Notes: generated from the sequence alone by a model not told the origin. A stretch of DNA of 64,000 bases from Ypsolopha sequella (GCA_934047225.1 OW203992.1:11025501-11089500), one strand, 5' to 3'; counted from the first letter of the stretch, positions 10,385-22,424 are shown. Program-made: numbers and translations.

Positions 10385-11339
10385 CTCAATCTGATAAAAG
10401 TACATCTATTTAGTTACTCAATCGTATATCATAACTTGCATGACAGGTTACCGGGACGATTTCTTTATGAGGTTATTCATCAATTGTATCTGTATGTATA
10501 CATTATTATATGTTTAGTAAATAAGTAAAATTTTGTCCTCGTGCCGATAGAAGTTTTCTCCAACTGGCGTGCCGGTTTTTGAGTCGCGTGCTGGTACGCA
10601 TTAAGGTTCAAAACACGCTACAAAATTACCACGACAAGTAAGTCGGCGATTCAATCTATTATAGTCTTCATTTCGATGCACTAAAGCTTTTCAGGATTTC
10701 TGGGTTAGGTTTGCGGCGTCGATCGACGGCTTAGCACATGATAAACCAACTTCTACAGAACGTACCAAAATACGTCGCATAACAAGCGATTTATAGACCG
10801 TAACTATGAACTCGCGTCGTCACTCCAAAACATGGGTGTCTTAAAATTTACTACCTCGTAATGCTCTCAAACAGTCGTAGACGCTTCCACGATGACTGTG
10901 TGGTTGGCTGTGCTAGATGTTTGCAGAATTATGTTGATGCTTCTTGGAGTTAGAATCTATTTAGTATTTTAGTGGTTATGGAAGTACACTATGAAAGTAG
11001 ATTTTTATGCTGTGTTCAGTCTTAGCTTCATCATCGTCCAGAGCCGCATTATAGGATGTGGAGGCCCCTGGGCAACAACGAAGTAGAGGCACCTTCTTTG
11101 ATTCAAGGTCGATCATACATCCGCTGTTTCCATAAGTGCTCATATGCATTATTATAAAAAAAAAAAAACTAAGAGTACCCACAATAACATTGTCTTATTG
11201 TTATAATTCGTGTTTTTTGGCAATTGTGTGATAAAACTTGTTGAAAAACAAGCTTTCCAAATTTTTATACTTGTCACGCCAGTATAGTTCGCCACTTTCA
11301 CGCTTCGCATACAGTCCACTAAAATCAATATTTTTTATT
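10385..11339. other. Unique non-coding stretch
   Basis: No repeat family or gene was recognised. Open frames here are short and of random composition. Confidence 0.45.
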
Positions 11340-11409
11340 TATTGGCGGAACCACTATTGTGGGGCCCCGGGGCTGTAGCCCCGGTTGCCCTCCCGTAAAT
11401 CCGGCCCTG
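11340..11409 (-). mobile_element. Terminus of a CAGGGCCGG-type DNA transposon
   Basis: Read from 11409 on the minus strand the sequence begins CAGGGCCGGATTTACGGG and then GGGGCTACAGCCCCGGGGCC. Termini of this kind are common in arthropod genomes and start like hAT elements. The other end and a target duplication were not found, so this is a fragment. Confidence 0.45.
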
Positions 11410-14400
11410 GTGCCATCTTCGCTGTACCCTTGAAGTCTCTAGTGTTAGCAATGTTAAAATGATTATCCGAATCAATGTAGAACACGACCAGAAATTTAAA
11501 AAAAAAAAGGTGACAAGCACTGTCAAATGTCACAGCGGTTGGAGGTTCAATTGTTTTTTGATGAAAAATAGAGAAATACAAGTTTGAGTGACAAAGTTGG
11601 TATTTTATTTAACACTAGTTTTTTTAGTCCAGTCCACTCTTTGATGTCATCTATCCATTAGTGATGTTAACGTTTTCTAAGTCAATGCAACCAGTAAGGA
11701 AATAACAGACAAACACTTTCCTAAATTAGGCAGGTGGTTAAGAAAAGTACAAAAGGAGCTTAACGAGAAAATAAATTGTAGCCTACAATTGTAGGTAACG
11801 TATAAATTGTTAAAATCTGAAAGAATGTTGCAAGCGTCCATTTCTTCCTCGACTTAAAACGGATTCGTATTCCGGGCTGTATCTAAAGCGAGCATTCCTT
11901 AGAAGGAAAGCCCGAAATTTATTATCCCTGTGTCACAGCATTTTAATGATTCTGTATTCCACAGCCCGGTCGCGCAACAAACGGACCAGCTATAAGAAGA
12001 AGCGACTCATTGTTTTATGTTCTTTTAACTATCAATTTTCTTCTGCAACTATTACAATGCAATGCCACTTCATGAGCTATCTGAGTACTTGAACCACTAA
12101 CAGCATCATCCCGATTTGTGGCCCACCGGCTGACCAATGCAATTATTTTGCAGTTACATCCAAAGCAGACTAAATGTACAGTCGCATGTTTTCGATTCAG
12201 CGCCGCTTAAATTGATTACCTAACGGATTCTATTTAAATGGAAAATAGTAGATAAAGTTCACTCTGCCGACTAAACCCCCGAATTCAGTAACCTAATTGT
12301 TGGATAACGTATTGTATTGCTGTAAATAGAGGATATATAGTTCGTGGATACCTGGCTGTGGAGTGTTTCAATAGTGGAGTGGGTGGAATAGTGTTGTGTT
12401 GTAGTGTAGATCGGAAGTTTGGTCTGCGCTCGATGCCTCGATCCTGAAAGCGACCAGACATCAGCACGTGAGTGACATGTACTTCCGGTGCCACCACGAG
12501 CGAGCGCTACATTCGGTCTACAGTCTATTGTAGAGCATAGCATATTCAAGTTCTTTCATGTACTACAGGCTAACTTTCAGCACCTGTTTAACACCCAAAA
12601 TCATAATGAAAAAATGCCTTGGTACATTTCCCTAAGTAAAAGCGAGGAAAAACTCCAAGCAATGAGAGGGAAAGCAAATCTGTACGGTTATATTATCCGT
12701 ATAAAATGAAAGTCGTGTCGTGAGTCCTACGCTCTAATAAATATGGAGCCCGAATGCGACCCTAATCGGGAAGGCAAAACGGCAACAATGCAAACAGGCG
12801 CGGTATCAAATTGTCGAGCTTACAAACACATTAGAGGGTGAGTAAACGACACCTAATGATTATCTATACATCGAGTGAGCGCTGAAAAAAAGTATAAAGC
12901 ATTTAAAGTAAATAAATGAGGTATGTTTCATTGTTCTTTGTTTTAGGAGGGCTGGGCGGCAGCTGGGCGGCGGGAAAGACCGCTTATCTGCCGGCACACC
13001 TTTTGTTGGCAGGCGCTGACCCAATTCAAGTGGCGTTTGGCCGTCCGTGTCGCGCGGCGCCGCGTCAAAACTTGCGCGACTCGCTACGCTTTGGAACACG
13101 TCCAATCCAATGTCAAGTGCGTTTGCGATTTATTCAGGACAGTATACACAGGTACTTGTGTATCTTTTCGGGATTAAATAAGCATAGCAAAAGTGTGCCT
13201 TTTTGTCTACCTTCGGTTTTTCCGTGTCATCGACGGAACAGAAGGTTTGGGACAATTTATTGGTAGTCTGTTGAACCAAAGACCGGCGCCAGCCGTTTAA
13301 AAGAAGCTTTGACCCAAATTATTCTACTTGTTTGGAGCTGTATACCATGGCACAGAAAGTTGTTCAAAATAACTGTTTTATAGAAGAAAATTGAAGCTTT
13401 TGCTACATAATTGCAACGGCGAAACACAAACGCGACGCTAATTTGCGGCGGAACACGAAAGTCGGTTGTGCGCATTTGCAAATGGTGCGGCAAATTCACG
13501 CGATTAAAACGGAGAATTTCTGCGAGGCCGATCGCCGGCGCGATAGTTCTTTGGGGTCGCAAATAGCGAGGGCCGTGCCTGGCGCCACCCCGCACCGCTC
13601 AATGTCAACTTTCAATCACGCCTGGCGGAAGGAAGCGGCCCGTGCCGCGGTGACGCTGATGTGATGGCCCTACCGAGGCCGACCCACTAATTACCGCCTC
13701 TGCCTTTTTATAACAACACCACACCCGCCTCTCATCAACGTTTACATTTCCTCAATCTAAGACTCTTGATGCCAAGTGGTGCATGACAACGTTGTGACTT
13801 ATGACACCCCAACTTTAGGGGCATGACCTGAAGTTGTTTATATCCTCGACAGAAAAAACAAGCTTGTAGGTAACATTTAACCATTACTATTGCAACGTTT
13901 TCCGGCAAAAACAAAATTCACTCCACAAAGCTAAAACTGAATCAGGTTCTTTTACAACTTTTTGCTCTAACCTTTTGGCCCTCTTGTTGACTTTTCTGAG
14001 AGCAAAGCTTCTCCGTGCCAACAGTCGTTTTGTCAAGCTCGACCCACTGTCAGATAATTTGTAAAGCAAATAAAATCATCCCTGACTTTATTTATTTCAC
14101 CATTTCACCAAATTGCGGCGGTGAAATTGTATATTTCGAGGATAAAAGTTTCATTACATATTTCAGAATATAATCGAATTGCTTTTTTCAGGTAAAACAG
14201 CATAAAATAAAATCCTCACAGATTTAAGCACCAGAAAAATCTGCTTTTCTCGCGTATTGTATGGCACCATCTTATCCAATTCTCCTCGGTGATCTTCATC
14301 AATACGTCAATTAGGGTCCCCAATAGAGGACCAGCCCAGATGCCTGGTGTCCTGCCATTCACCAGCCCATTAAACAAATAACGAGCCCGAAGGATAAACT

Positions 14401-15097
14401 TGGAGGCAGTAAAGTTTATTAATGGCTCGATTACAAGCACGACCCGAGGTGGAAAGAAACGCTATCAATCAGTCAGGTGTGCCATGGGGGACGAAGTCGC
14501 TACCCCTCTAGAGCCGCAGCTAAGAAACGCTAATAACAACATTCCGACGCCCCTGAAAGGAGTCAAGATGAATACCTCATGAGCTGCAACCTATTAATTG
14601 CTTCTAGTGAAAAATGACAAAAACATCACGGTTTACTCTAAAACAGAATGTTTAACAGATTTTACAAATGGAGTCGTGCTTTCGGGATTCTGATCTCAAT
14701 GACTTTTTGGCATGGCGGGTTGGTAGACTACTAGCGAGGCAGCGAACCGCGTCTCACCGCTGTCCAAATGGCTCAATTACAGTTAATTCGCAGCGCACAC
14801 ACATTCGGGCGAGGTGCATGCATGTGCTGCGTCCACATTAATGTATGTAAATGCATGCGACCGGCCGCGGCCGCCGGACGCTTGCAATATTGCAACATTA
14901 AACGGAATATGGCAGACGAGATGGACATTTTCGACAAAAGTCGACATTTGCAAACGTTCTGCGGGCACTAATCTGCATTTAACAGCTTTTTCGAAATGTC
15001 ACTTAGCACAAGATTTATTACAAAAACCTTGGGCATTAGATGAATGACAGTGGGCAAATTCGGTCCATGCGAAGCAAAGACCAAGACATATTTTAAA
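11410..15097. other. Unique sequence with GC-rich islands
   Basis: No repeat family or host gene was recognised. GC-rich islands stand out at 12940-13130, 13430-13680 and 14770-14990. The first follows a T-rich tract ending in TTTTAG at 12945, which could be a splice acceptor, but the frame that follows has no protein character. The segment at 14200-14440 contains GTTTATTAATGG, a homeodomain-type site. These islands may be conserved regulatory elements. Confidence 0.4.
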
Positions 15098-15524
15098 TTA
15101 AGGCGATATAATATTTGAAATACGGATATTTCTTTTCTGTGTATCTCATTAAATACACGGAAAATTATAATCAGTTTCTGGTATAAGCATTTTGACTATA
15201 TAATCTAGTATTTTGAAATCGGAAAACATGTTTGGATAAATTTTCCTCGATAGAAATAATTGTTGAAATGTGGTCTTCAAACACACTTTTTCTCCTCGTT
15301 TGACGAATAGAAACCATATACAGAACTCAAACATATTTTATGAGGTGTGTTTTAGCAATATCTAGAGTTTTGATATTTGAAATTTTGCTAGCTATTTCAG
15401 TTTTTTTTTAATAAAAATATATAACCAATTTTTTTCCTTTTTGTCCTGAATCCGCCCCTCTCGCACTGCGCGATTTTTCGCTTGGAGTGACAGTGACAAA
15501 AATAAAATTCGCATAGCCTCTTAA
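15098..15524 (+). mobile_element. TTAA-family element, copy 2
   Basis: It begins TTAAGGCGATAT and ends GCATAGCCTCTTAA, with TTAA at both ends. The terminal parts are imperfect inverted repeats: the reverse complement of the right end is TTAAGAGGCTATGCGAATTT. The body matches the copies at 2.1 and 19.56 kb, with landmarks TTTTCCTCGATAGAAATAAT and CTTGGAGTGACAGTGAC. No coding capacity. Confidence 0.85.
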
Positions 15525-15725
15525 AGGACATAATGTAGTCCTCAAGCAAGCAGAACCCAATCAAAATCTATCCAAGAGATTTCGAGATAAGACTAATTAT
15601 GTTTTACAACCTTCCGTACTTCAGTTCTTGTAATTAAGACGGGGCCCCAACGAAAGTTTTTGCAAATATAACGAATACATTTTTTTTATGGGGTTTTCTT
15701 GCTTGAGAACTACATTATGTCCTTT
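15524..15725. mobile_element. 202-bp TIR element abutting the TTAA element
   Basis: AAAGGACATAATGTAGTCCT at the left returns inverted at the right with few differences, followed inwards by CAAGCAAG. It begins exactly where the TTAA element ends. Either it inserted at the edge or the two moved together. The target duplication is unclear. Confidence 0.75.
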
Positions 15726-15937
15726 TATTTAACATATTATATCTTAATCTTGGTGGCTCTTGGACTAATTCCCATAAAAATTTGCCCACTGTCATTTGTC
15801 GGCATACTATATTATAGGCGATGCTGATAAAGCAGTAAAATCCCTTTCTTGGAGACAATCTTCAAGCCGGTGCGTGACGGGTACCGGCCGCCGCGCTGTT
15901 TTTAGGCTAATTTATAAGTGCGCGCGTTAGATTTATA

Positions 15938-16015
15938 TTCATTCATTCATTCAATAATCCAATCAATCATTCAATCTGTCTTCATTCATTCAATCATTCA
16001 TTTTTATATCAAGTC
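15938..16015. repeat. ATTC microsatellite
   Basis: This is an interrupted run of ATTC/AATC tetranucleotides. It produces a serine- and isoleucine-rich frame that has no coding meaning. Confidence 0.9.
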
Positions 16016-16682
16016 ATTCTCTTCTCTCTCTATCTGCGACATTGTACATACACGCACGCGACACTATTATCCTCAAAATACAGCATCCAAAAATTACACT
16101 CCGTTTATTTTACTCGAGCTATCCCGTCAGAACTCCCGTCCAGAAGATCTAGGAACATCGGGCACTGACACCCCAACACCCTTTCTGGTCGCATGGTCTG
16201 GTATACCTTTAACTGAAAATTTCAGTATCCCATCGTGATCGTGACTGCCAATACTATACTATCTATCAATATTCCAAAGCGAAAACCTTTCAGAACCGCC
16301 ACTTTCGGACGGTAACAGTAATAATTTTAAAAACTACGGGTAACTTTACCTCTGCGGGCAATAATAACGAATATAAAACTTAATGACGTCCCGCCTGAAT
16401 AATGAGGTCATTACTTTTTGGGCACTACGTGTACCTCCCTGAATCGTAAAGACCCAAGTTTGGAGTTAACTATTCATTATTTCCCGCTTTTCTGCGCCAT
16501 AAATTCCGCAGACAATAATCGTAATACGGATGGGAATAAAGTATAAGTATTAAAATAAGTCTGTCTGTCTAGGGCGGGCAAGTTTTATGTCTAGGCGGGC
16601 GGCGGCAAGGCGGCGGGTGCGTTCCGTGCCGCATCGATCCGTGCACGCACTCACTCTAACGAAATACAACTGCAACGTTAAT

Positions 16683-17090
16683 AGTAGTTTATGCTACAAG
16701 GGCGCAAAGGAATAAATTACGAGGACGATTTAAAACACGAGCGTAGCGAGTGTTTTAAACGTAACCGAGTAATTTATTGCTTTTACGCCCGTGTATCATA
16801 CTACATTTTTCAATGCATAGTGTGAGGAAATGAAAACAAATATAATCTTGTGAACTTTAAATTATGATTGGCTCAAAAGGATTGTATCCATAGCCGTTAA
16901 ACAGTGTAAAAAAATTATAACGTCTATGGTACACAGGAAAGGCTGCAGGTTAGCCAACCATTGTAAATAAATTAAAAAAATATATATATTAAAGCCCTAG
17001 GGCAAAATTATCGACTTTCTGTTCGGTTTTGATGCATAAAAAGTGGGCCTTTACGAGCACATGCATTGAAAAAAAACATTTACACATTTT
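16683..17090 (+). repeat. Dispersed repeat B, longest copy, with 5' hairpin
   Basis: The 5' part (16683-16807) is a hairpin whose arms include AATAAATTAC and TTTAAAACAC around a GAGCGTAGCGAG centre. The remainder runs to AAAGTGGGCCTTTACGAGCA and CATGCATTG. Copies at 55773-56075 and 62485-62577 share the same 3' end but start progressively later. That pattern resembles 5' truncation in retroposition. There is no tRNA-like head and no coding frame. Confidence 0.75.
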
Positions 17091-17138
17091 ATATATGAAA
17101 TTGCCGTTTTCTATAGAAAGGAAACTCAATTTTCAGTA

Positions 17139-17631
17139 ACTATGACAGAAATGCAAACAAACTAACCTGGAAGAAGATGGGGGAGGCCTTTGCCCGACAA
17201 TGGGATGAACTATAGTTACCTAAATGAAGTGAATGATAAGTGAAAAGTGAATTAAATCATTATTTTATACAAATGACATTTTCCAACAATCTTATTATGA
17301 ACTTTTGAAATAATATTAAATATTTTTATTGTGTGGTGATAATTATAAATTATTTTTAAGTTAAATTTATATTCTGACATGTTATTCTTAATTAAATCTA
17401 TAGTTTGGCTTAATATAAATAAATAAATAAATGACAGAAATAAATTTCTATGTTCGAACACTTGGTGATTTATCCATCGCAAGGAGATATAGATTAACAT
17501 TATATCATTGCAGTATAGAAACGCAGAAAGAAAAGTAAATCTGGATGTGAGGAGCTCCCGGTTCAGAGCTTCTCACATCCAGATTTACTTTTCTTTCTGC
17601 GTTTCTATACTGCAATGATATAATGTTAATT
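17139..17631 (+). mobile_element. 5'-truncated LINE 3' end with target duplication
   Basis: AATTTTCAGTA at 17128-17138 is repeated at 17632-17642, and the paralogous copy at 21.65 kb shows the unfilled site. Just inside, a frame reads KKMGEAFARQWDEL then stop, which matches the C-terminal end typical of RTE-like LINE proteins. The tail has an AAAT microsatellite near 17420-17432. The last 138 bp are the palindrome at 17493-17630. Confidence 0.72.
17493..17630. repeat. Perfect palindrome, 59-bp arms, 20-bp spacer
   Basis: The arms 17493-17551 and 17572-17630 are exact reverse complements, from ATTAACATTATATC inwards to GGATGTGAG. The spacer contains GAGCTCCCGGTTCAGAGCTT. It sits at the extreme 3' end of the LINE insertion, next to the target duplication. 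Confidence 0.93.
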
Positions 17632-18251
17632 AATTTTCAGTACTAACATTTTTGCATTTATTTTAGTAATGACAAATCCATTTTTTTTTGTATATGAATG
17701 TGTCTCATTAAGCTAACAGCAACATTAATTTAATTTTTGATAAGTTCCAGGCAGGTGTAAAAAATTATTACAAATCTTATCATGGAAATGGATGGCATTT
17801 AGGACGAACCGTTTTTCAAAATTTTACTTTACTTATCAAACTGACAACAAAAACAAAATTTAATACACAGATTAAAACCTCGAAATCAATTTTCAAACAA
17901 AAAACAAATAATGGAAATAGCTATTGAATTACAGGAATTAAGAACTCATGATTCTGTGAAAAAAATTGGCAAGACCTATTATATAAATAATTTTACTCTG
18001 CTCAATGAGCTCTAGACAATGAAACCCAGGCTTCTTTTTCATGTACGGGACCCCCTCCCCCCACCCCCTTGAAATGAATGAATGAATAACATGCACTGAT
18101 CCCAGCGTTAACCCAAGGATTTGCACTAGCCCCTGAAGCCCCATGTTTTAGGGGGTTACAGGAACCATTGCGAATCCAAAAGTAGACCGGAGCACTGTAA
18201 TAGTAGGGAAGAAGTGCCCTTTGGATGTGGAAAGGACAGGGACCTGCCCCT

Positions 18252-18469
18252 CTATTCTGAATCTTTAGTTGCCAACTGGACTAGGTGCCTATCATCAAAA
18301 TCATAGCTAAAAACGAAACTTTCAAAATTGCCATTAGTGGGTATTGAACTATTTACGAACTGTGTCGTCACTTCCAGTGCGAACATATCCTAGACAATCG
18401 GAATTCGATAGTATATCTGTTTTTGATGATAGACACCAAGTCCAGATGGCAACTAAAGATACATAATAG
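18252..18469. mobile_element. TIR element (MITE)
   Basis: ATCTTTAGTTGCC and ATCATCAAAA at the left return inverted at the right. The arms are about 47 bp with a handful of differences. It has no coding content and an undetermined target duplication. Confidence 0.75.
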
Positions 18470-18476
18470 GCCCTCT

Positions 18477-18611
18477 GGAGCCGTATTTTTGAATCGTTCG
18501 CTTTCAATTTACGTGCGAAAGTTAGCACATCAAAACTTGTCATTTGCAAGTTGAGACAGGTATATATTTTCGCACGCGAATTGAAAAAGAACGATTTAAA
18601 AATACGGCTCC
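18477..18611. mobile_element. 135-bp TIR element (MITE)
   Basis: GGAGCCGTATTTTTGAATCG is repeated inverted at the right end, and the arms continue to GTGCGAAA, about 45 bp in all with a few differences. It stands a few bases from the preceding MITE. Confidence 0.82.
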
Positions 18612-18619
18612 TGTTCCGT

Positions 18620-18668
18620 GTAATGCTAGAGACCTGTGACATACGGACAGTGATATTAATAGGGTCCA
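18620..18668 (+). repeat. Fragment of repeat D (GTGACATACGGACAG type)
   Basis: CTAGAGACCTGTGACATACG followed by GACAGTG and a GGGTCC tail matches the common insect repeat also seen at 28.6 kb. It is a short fragment only. Confidence 0.5.
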
Positions 18669-18738
18669 TTTCTGAAAATTACCCTTACTGATAACGGTAT
18701 TTCTCTTAAATGAGATGTTTAAAAATTATGAAAAAATA

Positions 18739-19005
18739 TATATAAGGTCTTTCAATTTAAATGGAAAGAGGAAGTGATTCAGTATCGTTAATACATCACA
18801 TTCCACTGCAAAGTACTTTTTTTTTGCGCGAACTTTTTCTTCACTTGTCCATACAAACTGAGACAGCTGATCGGACCATTTTGTACTGAGAAGTAAAAAA
18901 AAGTTCGCGAAAAAAAAAAAAGTGCTTTGCAGTGGAATGTGATGTATTAACGATACTGAATCACCTCTTAAATTACTTTCCATTTAAATTGAAAGACCTT
19001 ATATA
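18739..19005. mobile_element. 267-bp fold-back MITE
   Basis: TATATAAGGTCTTTCAATTT at the left returns inverted at the right. The arms run about 110 bp through CAGTATCGTTAATACATCAC and a homopolymer stretch, leaving a short centre (TACAAACTGAGACAGC). The right arm has a small insertion (AATTTAA). Confidence 0.87.
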
Positions 19006-19012
19006 GTGCTAT

Positions 19013-19404
19013 TTAAACAAATATAAGGAAAAAAAATATATTTTTGAAATTTATTCTTGCGTTAAAAGAACAGTATGAAAATATTGTTAAAAGTCAAGCT
19101 GTATTTAGACTAAAATTAAGAAAAATTTGTTATTTCTTTGAAACCACTAATGGTACGAGTATTTGTATGGTTCTTGCACTAAAATACAAGGAAAATATTG
19201 CTTAGAAAAATCATCTATGGAATATTTTTTTCGTCCATCGCATCCATATGAAAAGTATTATTTTCCCCTATTTTGCGCTATCCGGAGTCCCAGCGACGCT
19301 TAATGCAGTGCGCGCTGATATGAACGTTATTTCAATATAGTTACTGTCGATATTTGTCCCGACACAAGTCGACTTAAGGTCGTTGGCGATTACCTGCCCC
19401 TTAA
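19013..19404 (+). repeat. Dispersed repeat E, copy 1
   Basis: Landmarks are GAAACCACTAATGGTA, TTTTGCGCTATCCGGAGTCC and GCGCGCTGATATGAACGTT, ending GATTACCTGCCCCTTAA. It matches copies at 31936-32070 (+), 32758-33320 (-) and 60062-60215 (-). Several copies end in TTAA, again suggesting a TTAA-targeting element. There is no coding frame. Confidence 0.75.
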
Positions 19405-19561
19405 GAGGGAAATTTTGATATTATATTATAGGCTTTAAAGTTTGTGAGCCAATTCATTTGAAACGTAATCCATAAAATAACTAAATTTTGCCGGAAAAGC
19501 ACAACTGACCTTAAACAATGTTCGCGATATGTCATGAATCACATTTATTTAATATCTTTAG

Positions 19562-19985
19562 TTAAGGCGATATGCGAAAAAAATTAGGGGGTTTCTTTTC
19601 TGTGTATTTCATGAAATACACGGAAAATTTTAATAAATTTCTGGTATATGCATTTTGACTATATAATCTAGGGTTTTGAAATTGGAAAATACGTTTAGGT
19701 AAATTTTCCTCGCTAGAAATAATTGTTGAAATGAGGTCTTCGAACACACTTTTTCTCCTCGTTTGACGAATAGGAACCATATACAGAACTCAAACATATT
19801 TTATTAGGTGTGTTTCAACAATATCTAGACAATTGATATTTGAAATTTTGGTACCTATTTTAGTTTTTTTAATAAAAATATAAAACCAACTTTTTTCCTT
19901 TGTGCCCTGAATCCGCCCCTCTTGCACTGCGCGATTTTTCGCTTGGAGTGACAGTGACAAAAATAAAATTCGCATAGCCTCTTGA
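19562..19985 (+). mobile_element. TTAA-family element, copy 3
   Basis: It begins TTAAGGCGATATGCGAAA and ends GCATAGCCTC followed by TTGA, a one-base decay of TTAA. The terminal inverted repeats are imperfect. It is the closest copy to copy 2 at 15.1 kb. The short motif TTAAGGCGATAG recurs at 20052 outside the element. Confidence 0.85.
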
Positions 19986-20283
19986 AAAATAACTAGATCC
20001 ATATAATTTGTGCGTTTCGTAGCGGACACGAATCGTTCCCTCTAATCCCCCTTAAGGCGATAGTCACGTGAATAGAGAATCGAAATAGACAGATCGTAAG
20101 GCAAAAACGAGGCTTTTACGGAACTCTTAAACACCTTGTTTCAATGTTAAATAGAGTAGATAAACATAAACGTTAGTTTCGTAGTTCAGATAACGATGTA
20201 CTTAAGCTAGTAATTGTTTACTTTAGCTAGACCAGAGCGGTCAGAATGTACTCGTATGTGTCGCAGAAACATGGTAAAATACG

Positions 20284-21055
20284 CGGTTTTACAAAACCAC
20301 TAGTTGTTTTACAAAATAGCTCCGTTATGTAAAACTGCTAAACAAGCTTCAGCTGTTTTGGAAAGTAACACGCAGGATTTTATAACCGTTTTGCGTTATT
20401 TAATAAAGCGGGTCAACGTTTAGCGGTTTTATAAAACAGCGTCCAATTAAATATTGGATTGTAAATTTTGTTAAAAACTACAGGTGTCGCATTGCTCCGC
20501 TCCGCTTCGATCGGCTCCTAATTTTATCTTACATGTAAACCAGTGGATAATAAGAATAAAGAATAAGAATAAGATACATTTATGGTCAAAAAAACATGAA
20601 ACGAAAAGACACAGGTATATATAGGTATTCACAAACAACACTTATTTGGGACAAAAATACATTAAATTAACACGAATATATACACAACAACATATTTGAC
20701 AAAGGGAGAGAGCTCAGCTAAGATACTGGTTACCCTGTCGGAGGTCCCCAGCGCTGGTTTTCAGCACCCCCCAGCTCTTTTGGTGTAGAGCAGAGCATAA
20801 TTATGCGAAAAAACAGGTATTTACACAAAACAAATATATAAAAATAAAAACCACAGGAAAAAAAAAATGCTTGCAATTCGAGGAAAAACGAAAATAAATT
20901 AGAGATGTGTTTGTGTGTGAGCAGGTATGTTTACATACATAGTTTAATACAGCAGTATTGTCCAACGTACCGCAATGACAATCCTGTTGAACCTAATTTA
21001 GCTGTTTTACATAACAGAGTTATTTTTTGAAACAACTAGTGGTTTTGTAAAACAG
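20284..21055. mobile_element. Element bounded by ~60-bp inverted repeats
   Basis: GGTTTTACAAAACCACTAGT at the left returns inverted at the right, with similarity on to TCCGTTATGTAAAACTGC. The interior (about 20530-20960) holds an AAGAAT-type microsatellite and a stretch with GAGAGAGCTCAGCTAAGATA that looks like a separate inserted repeat. It may be a MITE of about 300 bp enlarged by a second insertion. Confidence 0.6.
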
Positions 21056-21359
21056 CTTATTCTGCAATCCAACTTCGACATATACATACATACACGTATG
21101 TACTTAGAGCATAATAGGAGAGTTAACATCTTTATTGTGTATAAATCGATGACGAGACCCCTGGTAAAAATACATTACTTCTTGAAAAAAATATTCATGA
21201 ATAAATACGTCGAAAGAACTTATAATTTATCAATTTATTACCTAAGGTATATCACAAGTCACAGCCACGTTCTACAAGACGGATGAAGCTATCAACTTAA
21301 AATAAGGAATAGTTACAAATTTTCACGTTAATGTTTGCGTATAATAATAGGTATTTACA

Positions 21360-21715
21360 TTATGAAATTGAATTGAGTTTATAATTCCTGTAATTCAAAA
21401 GCTAATTTGTTTTTTGTTTGAATCTAGGTATTAAATTTAGTTTTTATTGTCAGTTTAACTAAAATTCAATCTTCAAAAACAGTTAGTCCTAAATGCCATC
21501 CGTTTCCTTGATAAGATTCGTAATAATTTTTACAGCTGACGCTTTTCAAAAATTTTATATATGTTGCTGTTAGCTTAATGTGTCTCATTTATACACAAAA
21601 GAAATTACATAATTTGGATTTGTCATTCCTAAAAAAAAATTCAAAAATGTTAGTACTGGAAATTGAGATTACTTCAAATTCTTAGAAAACAGCAATTTCA
21701 TATGTAAGGACCAAT
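21360..21715 (-). repeat. Dispersed repeat C, copy 2 (uninterrupted)
   Basis: The reverse complement corresponds to 17094-17138 joined to 17632-17945. This copy therefore shows the site before the LINE 3' end landed in copy 1. Confidence 0.75.
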
Positions 21716-22174
21716 TATTTATACTAAATAACTTTTATTGACCTTAAAAGCCTTTTGAAATTTTTTTTTTTATTATAAACATACACAACAAACACACAAT
21801 ATTATATACACTTTAATAATCAATATATATTTTAGGCCCCACTGGGTCTAGCATCAGTTGAAATAGTATTGAGGTTAAACGTCAGTCGCTTAGCACGAAG
21901 TGCAAAACTTAACTTTGTTTTTCTTGTTACGAAATAAAAAATTCAAAAGCATTTTGGTCTGTGACAAGCCAGTAGTTCAGTATTAGTGAGGTAAATAAAA
22001 ATTGTACATACACAATTAGTGATGATCTTTTCAAAGCTTAAAATGCTGTTTTAACATTGTTTGGATTAATTGTGCCTTAAATTTTAAACTGATAGACTAA
22101 AAAAAAGTCCGAAGTTGGTCCGTTTAAATAGGACTCGGACCCGGTGCGATGGACATTTAAGAGCGATATCGCAG

Positions 22175-22424
22175 CCGGATTGTAAAATACCCGCCCTTTT
22201 CTAATTAATCGAAACAGAACACTTAAATACAAAATTTTCAGATTAAGTAATTTTGAAATTCTAATTTTCAGAAACCAATGGAAACTTTGCGATGGCAGCA
22301 TACCACCCACTATGATACCACACAACGTAGGCAATAAGGTTTTGTTGAATAACTATTGAGTGAATTTTGACTTTAAGTGTTCTGTTTTGAGTAATTAGAA
22401 AAAGGCGGGTTTTTCACAGTCCGG
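22175..22424. mobile_element. 250-bp TIR element (MITE)
   Basis: CCGGATTGTAAAATACCCGC at the left and its near-inverse at the right bound the element. The arms extend about 60 bp to AAACAGAACACTTAAA. There is no coding frame. Confidence 0.8.

Larger units (their letters stand above)
17094..17945 (+). repeat. Dispersed repeat C, copy 1, interrupted
   Basis: The parts 17094-17138 and 17632-17945 together match the reverse complement of 21360-21715. Shared blocks include TATGAAATTGC, AGTACTAACATTTTT and GCTAACAGCAACAT. The 17139-17631 segment is a later insertion flanked by an 11-bp duplication. No coding frame is seen. Confidence 0.75.

Noticed and set aside
12408..12420. AGATCGGAAG, resembling a sequencing-adapter start
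   Set aside because: Only ten bases agree and the following bases differ, so it is a chance match in ordinary sequence.
12916..13266. A frame after a splice-acceptor-like TTTTAG
   Set aside because: The peptide is a GC-driven translation of an island with no family resemblance. It is kept only as part of the regulatory-island remark.
15938..16015. Regularly spaced repeats suggesting a CRISPR array
   Set aside because: They are simple ATTC tetranucleotide repeats without spacers, and the window is eukaryotic.
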